Shown: piece by piece, positions 12,701-21,260 of the stretch
Numbering within the stretch: the first letter of the stretch is position 1
Layout: every line of letters begins with the position of its first letter
From: Ifrita kowaldi
Lineage: Eukaryota; Chordata; Aves; Passeriformes; Cinclosomatidae
DNA: 64,000 nt
Direction of reading: 5' to 3'
Assembly: GCA_013398055.1 (NCBI GenBank)
Contig: VZRS01015018.1
Span: 186,001 to 250,000, forward strand
Notes under the pieces: generated by a model
What the model saw: the letters and a program-made list of their open reading frames with translations, nothing else
Told to the model about the DNA's origin: nothing
Database searches by the model: none
Program-made: the position numbers and the translations under genes

Positions 12701-13860
12701 GTAGATATGGTCTGAAAGACAGAAATGTAACTCATGTAAAAAACCCAAGTGCTTAATAAAGAATCTTCTAGTTATTAAGTCAGTCACAACAGTGAAAGAG
12801 ATTGGAGCTGATGTTAAACGTGGACTGTACAGACAGAAAAGGATAATACAGAACTGGAGGAGCTGAGTGCATGATATTGCGAGTGCCTGCAGTAGAGCTG
12901 GGAAGGGCTGTCCCAGGGCTGGCATGTAGCTGTGTCTTTGAGAGGGAATTCAGTGCAAATGAGATCTTCCCGTTTTTTATCTGTTAAGGCTTAACATCTG
13001 TATGGCAGTTTACAACTAGGTAAAAGTGTAAGGAGCAGTGCATTGCTTCCTTTAGAGTCTGAAGACTAAATTAATTGACTGGGACTCTTGCATATGAAGT
13101 CTCCTTGCATATGAAGTTCTTGAAGTAATTTAAAAGTAAACGGGATGGACAGTGTCTTTGCAGTTGCCCCATAATAGTGACTGTCAGTGAAAAGCACAGA
13201 TTTGTTCATCAGTTTAAAACTAGAAAATTGGTATACACTAATCTCATTCAGTGTTTTGGTTTGTCACTGCTGCTTTCACTTGCTGCTTGCTTCCAGCTGC
13301 TGTAGCGCTCAGAGCATTCCTTTGCCAAAAGGAAGTAACAGGATATACAGAAGAAGAAATTTCTGTTCTCAAGTATAAATAGAGCACCATGAATATAAAA
13401 CTGGGACAGGTGAATTTTTCCAAGGGCTTGTTATGTGTCATAATTCGTAGGTGGCAGTGAAGTATTGTAGACCAAAAAAAACCAGGTAGAGGCTGACTTG
13501 GTGTGTGTATAAGTCAGTTTCTGAACTGATGCTTGTGTCCCTGCTCATGGTGGTGGCAACATAGTCATCGGTGGCTTAAATGTATGTGATGTGGCCTGGT
13601 CCCTAAAAGTCATAACTGATCAATAACCTAGCCTGGGGATGAATGTGTGTTGTTAAATTTAAGAAGTACTGTTTTTCTGGGTAGTTAGCTGGATTACAAT
13701 GTTCTATTCTGTCCTGCTGGGAAGTACTTGTTAGATTTTTCTCTTAGAGCAAACTGTAAGATGAAATAACCATTTTTACTTTCTCGTTTCAGGGACTATT
13801 GGATTTTTTGCCTGCTTCTGGTTTGTAAGTAAGATTTACAGTGTTGTGAAGGTGGACTGA
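613..13860 (+). CDS. TM9SF2: TM9SF2, C-terminal 279 residues (7 exons, 5' end outside the window)
   Basis: Spliced CDS join(613-732, 910-967, 3278-3437, 4085-4236, 5785-5896, 6311-6482, 13793-13860). All six introns have AG acceptors and GT donors, and the phases join without a frameshift. Recognisable TM9SF2 stretches are FLSPANRGALMTCAVVLWVL, EHPVRTNQIPRQIPEQSF and the C-terminus KIYSVVKVD. TM9SF2 is a nonaspanin: a multipass protein of about 660 residues in endosomal and Golgi membranes, linked to membrane-protein sorting and Golgi glycosylation. The part present holds roughly seven hydrophobic segments, among them LMTCAVVLWVLLG, AIPFGTLVAILAMWFG, GIIMGGILPFGCIFIQ and ILYFGYTMIMVLIFFLF. 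It ends in K-V-D, the KXD/E motif that in this family binds COPI and keeps the protein in the Golgi. The signal peptide, large lumenal domain and first helices are encoded upstream of the window. The frame is intact with no premature stop. The paralogues TM9SF1, 3 and 4 fit less well by recalled sequence; no alignment was run. Confidence 0.96.
910..967 (+). CDS. TM9SF2: TM9SF2 exon (58 nt)
   Basis: The acceptor is tttctcctcag ending at 909 and the donor is gttagt at 968. It encodes FRGEKWKTNVLLTALLCPG, the short cytosolic loop and the start of the next membrane segment. Both ends are split codons (ACA before, GGC after) that join in frame. Confidence 0.95.
968..3277 (+). other. TM9SF2 intron (2.3 kb)
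   Basis: Intron with a GTTAGT donor and TTTTTCAG acceptor. Apart from a 29-bp tandem duplication at 1371-1428 I see nothing in it but AT-rich unique sequence. Confidence 0.9.
1371..1428. repeat. 29-bp tandem duplication
   Basis: Two adjacent 29-base copies (1371-1399 and 1400-1428), each starting gtaggtggtgtccagtttag and then continuing gatac. They differ at only two positions near the 3' end (cgtct versus catcc), so the duplication is recent. Confidence 0.9.
3278..3437 (+). CDS. TM9SF2: TM9SF2 exon (160 nt)
   Basis: The acceptor is tatttttcag ending at 3277 and the donor is gtaggg at 3438. It encodes two membrane segments: IVFADFFIMNLILW, then AIPFGTLVAILAMWFGIS through VPLTFVGAYFGFKEK. 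The exon ends on a complete AAG codon. A frame read on past the donor soon hits a stop, as expected of intron. Confidence 0.96.
3438..4084 (+). other. TM9SF2 intron
   Basis: 647-base intron, AT-rich, with no recognisable repeat or additional exon. Confidence 0.9.
4085..4236 (+). CDS. TM9SF2: TM9SF2 exon (152 nt)
   Basis: The acceptor is ttttttctgcag ending at 4084 and the donor is gtgagt at 4237. It encodes the very conserved loop PIEHPVRTNQIPRQIPEQSF and the glycine-rich helix IIMGGILPFGCIFIQLFFI, ending in NSI plus the first two bases of a Trp codon. Confidence 0.97.
4237..5784 (+). other. TM9SF2 intron
   Basis: 1.55-kb intron. Near its 3' end is a G/T-rich run (5650-5695) and two copies of gttaactcag (5693-5702 and 5726-5735). 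Otherwise unique sequence. Confidence 0.9.
5785..5896 (+). CDS. TM9SF2: TM9SF2 exon (112 nt)
   Basis: The acceptor is tttttaattttag ending at 5784 and the donor is gtaaaa at 5897. It encodes SHQMYYMFGFLFLVFIILL and ITCSEATVLLCYFHLCAE: a helix and the start of the next loop. The first base completes the Trp codon of the previous exon, and the exon ends on a complete GAG codon. Confidence 0.96.
5897..6310 (+). other. TM9SF2 intron
   Basis: 414-base intron with donor gtaaaa and acceptor tttctttcag. Nothing else is recognised in it. Confidence 0.9.
6311..6482 (+). CDS. TM9SF2: TM9SF2 exon (172 nt)
   Basis: The acceptor is gtttctttcag ending at 6310 and the donor is gtcagt at 6483. It encodes DYHWWWRSFLTSSFTAVYLF and the helices around YAVHYFFSKLQITGTASTIL and GYTMIMVLIFFLFT. 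The last base is the G of a split Gly codon. Retention of the following intron would add about 20 residues before a stop at 6548-6550. Confidence 0.96.
7814..7885 (+). other. Exon-like lysine-rich mini-frame behind a strong acceptor
   Basis: After a pyrimidine tract and AG (gttttttttctttag, ending 7813) there is an open frame of 23 codons and TAA. It reads KCVSSKKDKKSSKKK and continues QRKKPRRI, an extremely basic C-terminus. The frame is phase 0 relative to the acceptor, whereas the preceding TM9SF2 exon ends in phase 1. Spliced from that exon it would give only E-M-C-L-F and a stop. It may be the 3' coding end of a truncated retrocopy, an alternative terminal exon, or an A-rich chance frame. 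I cannot name a source protein. Confidence 0.25.
10203..10310. repeat. T/G-rich low-complexity run
   Basis: About 100 bases almost entirely of T and G with repeated tttg and gttt units (for example gtttgtttgttgctttgttg). Common simple sequence in bird introns; it is the complement type of the CAAA-rich run at 35.73 kb. Confidence 0.7.
11458..11489. repeat. 20-bp perfect palindrome flanked by direct repeats
   Basis: gttgaaaaccggttttcaac at 11464-11483 is its own reverse complement over all 20 bases. Its ends overlap two copies of the 9-mer aacctagtt (11458-11466 and 11481-11489). No function is known to me. Confidence 0.85.
13087..13117. repeat. Short direct duplication
   Basis: The 14-mer cttgcatatgaagt occurs at 13087-13100 and again at 13104-13117. 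A local duplication inside the last TM9SF2 intron. Confidence 0.8.
13793..13860 (+). CDS. TM9SF2: TM9SF2 last coding exon with stop codon
   Basis: The acceptor is ttctcgtttcag ending at 13792. It encodes GTIGFFACFWFVSKIYSVVK then VD and TGA (13858-13860). It supplies the rest of the last helix and the short cytosolic tail with the KVD COPI-binding, Golgi-retention signal of the family. It lies 7.3 kb from the preceding exon. Confidence 0.96.
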
Positions 13861-14425
13861 AAAGCTTCAAAGTGTCTTTTGAATATATCTCCCTTGCTGT
13901 TCAATAATTTTTACCATGTATTGAAAAACATCCTGTGTAATTATTCTAATTTGTAAAAACGGAAGACCAGACCACAACATAAAATACAGATTTTTATTGA
14001 AGGAAATGGCACCATTGCCATTTTGATATAAACAAAAACATTTACATCAGTATGCTCATTGAACATGTTAATTGTAGTAATTCAAAAATTATATCCAAAA
14101 TTTGATTTAGGACAAATAAGAATTCTGTGAACTAGTTTATTTGAAAAATTGAGCAGTCCTCCAGTTGAATTTCCGTGTGACTAGGGTTTGGGTTTTTTTG
14201 TTACCTCTTTTGGTTACCATTTATATACCATGAAAGTTTAGGACTGTCAAGTAAATCTATGTAAAATGTGAATTTTTTTAACTTAACTATGATTGTACAT
14301 ATTATCCTGCACCTTCTTTACAACTAGGTTATCTTCTTACAAATGTAGATGCAGTTAGTGTAATGTAGACCTTATTAAAAATATCGACACTGGTTTTTGT
14401 TCAAATAAAACTGCACAACTCCAGC
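13861..14425 (+). other. TM9SF2: TM9SF2 3' UTR
   Basis: AT-rich sequence of about 565 bases between the TGA and the expected cleavage point shortly after the AATAAA at 14404-14409. It contains several A/T-only runs but no other feature I recognise. The exact cleavage base cannot be read from sequence. Confidence 0.8.
14404..14409 (+). terminator. TM9SF2: Polyadenylation signal AATAAA of TM9SF2
   Basis: A canonical AATAAA in the context ttcaaataaaactgc, followed about 20-30 bases later by a GT/T-rich stretch (gtgtttcctttcttg). This is the usual arrangement of a vertebrate poly(A) site. It is the first full hexamer I see downstream of the stop codon. Confidence 0.75.
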
Positions 14426-17400
14426 TGACGTGTTTCCTTTCTTGTTAATTAGGTCTTCACTACTTGGACGTAGATCATATTAGTTTGACCAGTTGATTGG
14501 TTTTGAGTTTTATATTGTTTATAAGCAGTGTGATTGTGCCTTTGGCTGCAGATTGTGCAAGGACTGGTGAGTCACTTGAATCTGTGGCTGTAGGATGGGC
14601 AGGGGCTTCTGGACCTGTGCATCAGCTCTGTACTTTCTTCAATTTACCCCAAAATATTTTTTCCTGGGCAAACCATTACTTTCTGTCAAAGGTTAACCCC
14701 CTTTTTCTTATTGTAGCCATCTGAAACATGTGTCTCTTTATTCTTCATCCTGTGAAGATTAATTGAGCTTGTTGGGAAGTTTAGACATGAATCTAGTGGG
14801 CTTGGGAATGGGTGTTTCATAAAGGTGAAGCCTTTTTCCTCCTCTGCAGAGCTTGTGCTTCAGTGCTGGATTACATGAGATGGAGTATCTTAATAACCTC
14901 TTCAGTTATAAGATGACATGGATTCTTCTCTCTGGAATGTTAAGGTTTTAAAGAGGCTCCCCAAATTCTTGAATTGCCATGGAAGCTGAGCAGAGTCACT
15001 GCAGAGATGTAATTCCAATGGCTGTGTTACAGATGCTGTTGGAGATGAGTAGGGGGATATTCACTCAGATTAATGGGTGAAATACTCAAAGCTTATTAAG
15101 TGGCATATGGAAACGTTCATCACTGGAAGCGACTTTTCAGCACCTAAATCCACAATTTAGCAAGACCCAAAATGACTCTCTATCTTTTTCATAGTCATAT
15201 AAACACCACGTAACTGCAGTTAATGTTTATTATCCTTTCAGAAATGCAATCTTTGGTATGAGGATATCAAGTCTCACCTCTATGTGTAGTTGTTCCTTCC
15301 AGGTTACTGAAATGTTGGGACAGATCACCTGGGTCAGGTGGGATGACTGCCAGGCCATATCTCTTGAACAGTGCCTGTGGCATAAAAATGAAGCTTTAGA
15401 CAACTTTAAAAGTGTCAAGCATTGGTGTACCAGGAGGAGCTGGTTACAGGAAACATAGTTTCCAGTGAGGTTCAGGTATGTTCTTGATGGCAACTCAGCC
15501 TCGCAAATATTTTCCCCTCCTACCAACAAAATCTCCACTTCCCTTCTGTTCCCTCACAGAGGTGGAAAACAACAGCATTGGTATTAGAGAAGTCAGGTTG
15601 TGGTTGGTTATCAACTGGTTCAAGAACACCATTCACTCTATTAAAGATTTCATGCTCTTGAAATTGGTGCTGCTCTGTTTATGTAAATCCTTCCTATTAA
15701 ATCTTATATTTAAACTTTGGTGGGATTTTATTGGATACTTACGTTGCATGAAGCTGCTTTTAAGTTTTACGTGTTTAGGGGGAAGTGGATTCATGAGGGA
15801 ATTTGGAGCTACAGTTGCCATAAACTCCCAGCAGGAAATTTTGCCAGATTAAGAAATATGCATTTCACAAGAGGCGAAGTCAAATGGGTTGTAAAATTGT
15901 ATTTATGGTGCTTTTACTGTGACTGCTACTGAGCTAAAACATAGCAAATGGGTTGAACAGGTTTCTGAAGCTTGCCAGTAGTCCAGAGCCAAAGCCATGA
16001 AGTAAAATTGTTTGTTCTCAAACTGTTATCAGAGAACTTGTGTGTGTGTGTGAGATTTGCTACTGCTACTGCACTCCTGCTGCCAAAGAGACAACCACCC
16101 ATTTTGCCTCCTGAGGTCCTCTACATCTAAATACTTCTGCTGTCCCCAGATCTAAGATTTGTGCTGTTTTGTAGAGAATCTGAATATATGCCCTCAAAAT
16201 TTTCTGACATCTTTTTTTGACCACAGAAGAGGTGCCAGCTGTCATTTGGCTTTGTGCTTATGAAGAAAGCCCCATGGCTGTAAGTTAAATACAAGTGGTT
16301 CTGAGCACATATCGTTTAAAGGTGGTGTAAGCCCTAGTCAGAAAATAATAGACAAACTTCTTAGTTTTAATTTTATTGAGCACAGAATGGGCTGTAATAA
16401 TGTGATTTTTCTAGTGATTCTCAGCATTCTTTGGCAGGTTTTCAAGCATGGCTAAAGATCTTGTCCACTCTCTGTTGAGTCAATGATGGGTTTTGAAGGT
16501 GAAATGGTCATTATGGGGACATGAATGTTTTGAGTACTTAGATACCAGCAACTGATACCTTGATACCTAATGTGTTTCATATTAATTTATGAATAATAGC
16601 AATCACATGGAAATAACCATTTTTCATCTGCTCTCGTGAGAACAAGAGGCTTTGTAAAGCATTCCCTACATTGTGTTTTTGTGATGCTCTCAGATGAGGT
16701 AAAGCAGCTCCAGTTTGGGACTCTCCTGGTAATAACCACCCAAATCTAGCAGACCTTGTAGAATGTCATGTTTATCATATTTTAAGTAAAATTTGACAAG
16801 TTACAACAGAACCTCAGAGGAAGGAGGGATTTCAAGTGCTGATGTTTTACATTTCATTCCACTTGCTTGAACAGTGCTGAACAGCTACAGCGTCTTTGTT
16901 CCTGAATGGAAATGCGAAGATGCAGATGTGCAGCAAGGAGGGGAGTTGGGGGTAGTGTGTATGTGGGATCCGTGCCCACACCTGTATGAATGTTCCTGAG
17001 GACTGAATAGTGCTCCTCTGGGGGAGCTGGGAACATGTGGCACATTCATGACGAGTTATGATGGAAGATTGTTTAAGGAACCAGAATAAGCTTGGCTTCA
17101 GTGGCTTGCTGATGTTCCTTATACTAAGTTGCGCTTTTGTTTGATTCCAAGTTCACATTTAAAATTTGTCTCCTAATTAAGTCTGCTGTGCCAATAGCTC
17201 GAATGTTTACAGAGCTCTGTGTCAAAGGACTGGGAGAGAGGAAGTCTAAACCAAATTTGCCTGCAGTTAAATGCTAATGTAGACATGGGATCTCTTCTGG
17301 GACCTATGGGTGAGATCTTTAACAACACTCACCACGTGAAGAGCCAGCAGTGAAAATCACACGTAAAAAAAGAGTATTTAGGTGTTTTGCATCATAAGAA

Positions 17401-18659
17401 TTGGGAGCAAGTCCAATGACTGCTGAAGTGAATGGAAAAAGTTGGGCCATGTTGGTCACAAACTGTAAAGAGAAGGGTGATTCTTGGGCATGTGGTGCTC
17501 TCCATAGTCTTACACCAGATGTTCAGCTGTCCAGTCCTAGTCCCATGAGCTGTATCACTAAATCTAATGAAAATGGAGCAGTAAATTTCCGCATGGGTGT
17601 TGCTGTTTCTCTGCTGAGTGTGATACCACTTTGCATTTTCACTTGCAAAGCAGGACTGAAATCACAGCATTTCTACAGAGCAGCTGCTGGTGCTTCCAGG
17701 CTTAAGAATGGAGAGGTGAAGCTGCTGTGCTCTTCACCTGCAACTATGATTTATCTAAGTCATAAAATAATCTAAGTGTTAAAATAGTGTCAGCTAAATG
17801 TATGTTGTGGAGATGAGTTATTTCAATATTTCTGGTTTTTATTAAATATTGAGTGCACTACATTATTTTTAGAAGAGAGGTTTAGGGCAGTATGGGTGAA
17901 TTTGGGTTTGTGGCCTCTATTTTCTGTTTCACTTTCACGCCTGGGAAGACTCCTTTGCTCTGAGAAGAGCTTGTTTTGCCAGAAAAACGTGGAGAAGAGG
18001 ATCTGACTTCATTTCCAGAGCTCTCCAGTGCACTGCTGCAGGAACCAAGCCCAGAGCAGTTCCTGGAGGGCACAGCCCCTGCAGGTGTCGGAGGACTCTT
18101 GTACATCTGAAGAGGTCAAACAGTTTTGCCTTCTTCATTAAGGCTAAAGTCATGATTTGCCCACATGCTTTCCTTGTGCAGAATAGATTTTTTTATGGCA
18201 AAGATGTTGGGAAAAAGCTTAACAACAGTCTAGGCTTTCCCTGAGATAATAACCAGCAATGCAGCTGTCCTGGAGACACAGTTCCTCCTTCTTAGGATGG
18301 TTTCTTTGCATCCAGGTGGAGTATCTTTGACTTTGCTGGGATAAAAGCAGGATGGATTTCTTTCACGTTCTGTTGAGGTGGTACAGCCCCCAACCAAATC
18401 TTCAGGTCAGGGTCACCATCTATTTTGGTATCCAAAGTAGCTACAGTTCAGAACTTCACAGTTTGGTACTTCATCCTCCTAATCTTGATGCCTCTGAGTT
18501 ACAGGCTGCACACACTTATGGATGCTGAAAAAGCTTCAGCAGGGAATTTCTTCAGCCCTCTGCAGCATTTTGTGAGAGCTCTGTCTTTCCCACACAAATT
18601 ATTTAAAACAATGTTACAGTTTTGTAAACTTCTTGCGCCCGCAGCTTGTTTTGCAGTAT
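14426..18659. other. Intergenic, downstream of TM9SF2
   Basis: 4.2 kb without a recognisable exon, RNA gene or repeat, apart from a short TG run at 16039-16052. Around 17.41-17.45 kb a stretch with tgctgaagtgaatggaaaaa recalls ancient amniote repeat sequence, but it is too decayed to assign. Confidence 0.7.
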
Positions 18660-18876
18660 TGTTACGGTTCTAACTAGAAAAACACTTAGGAATGGGTGTC
18701 TTAGAATTTGGCCAGTCCCCTCAAGGGGTGGATGGCCAAAGGACCAATTACCTTATGCCATTTAACACGCTTTTGCAAACTAACATATAAAAGCCTTTGG
18801 AAAAGTTATTAAATCGCTTCCATTTATTCTGGAGTCTGGACTTTGTGTCGTTTCTCTACCCGTCCTTGGCGCGACA
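18660..18876 (+). mobile_element. Solitary LTR-like element (endogenous retrovirus relic)
   Basis: About 217 bases running from TG (tgttacggttc) to CA (cttggcgcgaca). In the correct order it has a TATA-like box atataaaag (18785-18793), a poly(A)-signal-like ATTAAA (18808-18813) and a short CpG-containing 3' part (cgtttctctacccgtccttg). This is the promoter-R-U5 layout of a small retroviral LTR. No internal retroviral genes or second copy are next to it, so it would be a solo LTR left by recombination. A target-site duplication is not evident, so the exact ends are uncertain. The family is not identified. Confidence 0.6.
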
Positions 18877-20676
18877 GTGACGCACACTAATTAGCTTTGC
18901 TCATACAAACAGGGAGCCCTCAGATGTTCTGTGAAGTTATTAGTGCCAGGATTTTATAGACAACGTTAGTGTCTGCGTAGTTTACCCAAGGTAATTTATG
19001 TTCTATTTGCAACTTGGGGAAAGCTTTTCGATGTTTGACATCATAAAACAGTAAAACTGGGAGATTTATTACAGGGACAGAGACAACAGGGCCTTTGAGC
19101 TGCTTTGTTTATCATAGAAAGTTGGAGTAATCAGACATGCATGTGTGTCTCCCATATTTTCTGGATTTGTTTCCCTCCTGCTCCTTGACAAGCTGAGCAG
19201 TAGATGAAAAGTCCTGGGAGCCGTGGCAAAAGTCTTTTGGCATCTACGGGAGAATTATATTTGTATGTCCAGTGGATGTTCATCTCCCTCTATTAATAGA
19301 GAAGAGACAATACACAACTGAGCTCTTGATGAGGCTGCAGCTTCTGGAGAAAGGTAATGCAGGAAATCCCAGTGGGTGGATCGAGAGTCGATGCTCCCAG
19401 ACTGTGCTGGAGCTCTCAGTGGGATGTCAGCACCTCAGAAACACTCATCCCAAATGATGCTGTTTGCAGGTAAAAAGAGATAAACTAAAGAGACTGTTTA
19501 GAAGGTGGCTAGAACTGGTTATGCAGGGAAAACTGGAGCTTGGTGGCTCACATCAGACCCTGGCTGGTGGGACAATAGGCTGGAGCCTGACCAGTGGAGT
19601 AGACCTGGGGAGGGCATCCCAGAGCTGGGTGTCTTGGTTGGCTCAGTAAGACATTCCCTCTGCCTGGAGAGCTTTTCCCACCACTGTCCTGAGATCCCTG
19701 TAGCTGCCACAGCCCTGCCTCTTCCTTAGGGGGTTTCTGCAATACCAATGTGAGTAACATCTGAGCATTTTGGGAGGGGTTGTAGGGAAACACTGTCACT
19801 TTGGAGGTGGGGTGACTAGCAGAAAGTGGTTTTCCCAAACTGCAGAACCTGTGGCTGTACTTGGCTCAGTTCGTCTGGCAGATGCTGCTCATGCCTTTAA
19901 TTTGTACAGCCTGGATGTGCACCTGGGGTAGACTTTATCCCAATTAAGAGACAATCCACCAAAATGGAAGGGGCCAAAGTGTGGTTTTCCCTGAGCTTAA
20001 CATGGGGTAATTTCCTACTGTTGCTGGCACTGGGTGTCTCAGGACGATCTCCATCCTGCCTGCTTCAGCTACTCTTTCTAGACCAGTCATCTATATGCCA
20101 TGGACATGTGGGATGCAGCGAGTAGATGTTTTCTGATTCTCCTAGGCAGCAGCAGGAGAGCCCCTGTGGGTTTCTTAGTGGCAGTGGTCTGTGAGCAGAA
20201 AGAGAAGCACTGTTAGCTTTGCAAGGCTCCTGTGATGTTCAAGCAGGGTGAAATGACTGCATCGGTTCAAGCATCCCTCTGGCATGGGTGTGGATGGGTT
20301 GGCAGTGGGAAGCTCCCTGCCAGACTCAGGGAAGCAGGGTCATGCAGGTGACTGCGATTCTTCGGGCTCCACACAGCCTCATCTGGCTTCCAGCTTCCTC
20401 CTGTCTCTCCTCTCCAAAGACCTCCTTTGGAGGCTGCATCAGCAGGAAAGCTGTGGTTAAGAAGGAAGAAAAGAAAAAGGCAGATGCTTTATCCAAAACA
20501 GCTGCCCATCATCCTCTGTGCCCTGCAGGGTGAGCTCATGCTGTGGGAAGAAGTCCTGAGGGGATTGGGGAAGCTGAAGCAGAGGTAGAGGAAAAGTGTT
20601 GGGGTGAAAGCTTCTCTGGACTTAGGCCCAGAGGAAAGCCAAAGCACAGGAGTTGAATTAAAACCTTTAGACAAGC
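18877..20676. other. Intergenic stretch between two LTR-like blocks
   Basis: 1.8 kb of G+C-richer unique sequence. No gag, pol or env similarity is visible in any frame, so the flanking LTR-like blocks are not the two ends of one provirus. They also differ in sequence. Confidence 0.65.
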
Positions 20677-20685
20677 TGAAATACA

Positions 20686-21260
20686 TGAAGTCGTACCAAA
20701 GTGAAATAGAAATATAGATTTTTAACTTTTAGTAGAAATATATGCTAAGTTCCTTAAACATTAAAAAGCTGCAGCAGAGACCTTAAAACACAGTTCTTAC
20801 TGCAGCAGTGTTACCTTTTCACAGAATTTCTTTACTTTAGACAAAATATAGATAGAACTCTACTGTTCACATATTTTAGATATAGTGTTCACATAAACAA
20901 TAAGAGCTGATAGAAACTGTATAAGCAAATCTGTGTACTACCTATTTAATACTTGTGTAATACTTACAACTGTTAGAATTAGACCAGGATAGGTTAAGAA
21001 AAGAAAAACTAGAATCGTGTGTTAATCTTACTGGTCAATTAACAAATACAATCCACACTTTTGTAAGAAAAAAATATATAGAAGAAATTAGAAGAAGCAG
21101 CTGTTTTCTGCCTGCTGCTGCTGTTGCTGCTCCGCCTTATCATGTAACCCCCTTGAACTCTGCCTTCAAGAAGCTATGAGACTGTGAAATAAAGAACTTA
21201 GCAGAACAGCAGCCTCCTCCGCTCTCTTACCCTGGTCCAAGAAGGAAGGGTATCCCATCA
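20686..21260 (+). mobile_element. Second LTR-like element
   Basis: An AT-rich block of about 575 bases starting TG (tgaagtcgtaccaaag) and ending CA (gggtatcccatca). Towards the 3' end it has a C/T/G-rich stretch (cctgctgctgctgttgctgc), then a poly(A) signal AATAAA (21188-21193, gtgaaataaagaac) and a pyrimidine-rich U5-like tail (cctcctccgctctcttaccc). The contrast between an AT-rich U3 and a GC-rich R/U5 is typical of avian endogenous retrovirus LTRs. The 5' boundary could also be at 20677 (tgaaatac). I see only a weak duplication (acaagc before, aaagct after). No coding part is attached. Confidence 0.55.

Larger units (their letters stand above)
6483..13792 (+). other. TM9SF2 last intron (7.3 kb)
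   Basis: By far the longest intron in this part of the gene, separating the penultimate coding exon from the 22-codon last exon. It holds an exon-like lysine-rich block at 7814-7885, a G/T-rich low-complexity run at 10203-10310, a 20-bp perfect palindrome at 11464-11483 and a short duplication at 13087-13117. I see no gene on the opposite strand. Confidence 0.85.

Noticed and set aside
12527..12925. 132-codon hydrophobic frame on the minus strand inside the last TM9SF2 intron
   Set aside because: No family resemblance. The + strand here has an LTR-like aataaagaatcttc, but no matching ends, so neither a gene nor an LTR can be supported.
18660..21260. The two LTR-like blocks as ends of one provirus
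   Set aside because: Their sequences and lengths differ, and nothing between them resembles retroviral genes.
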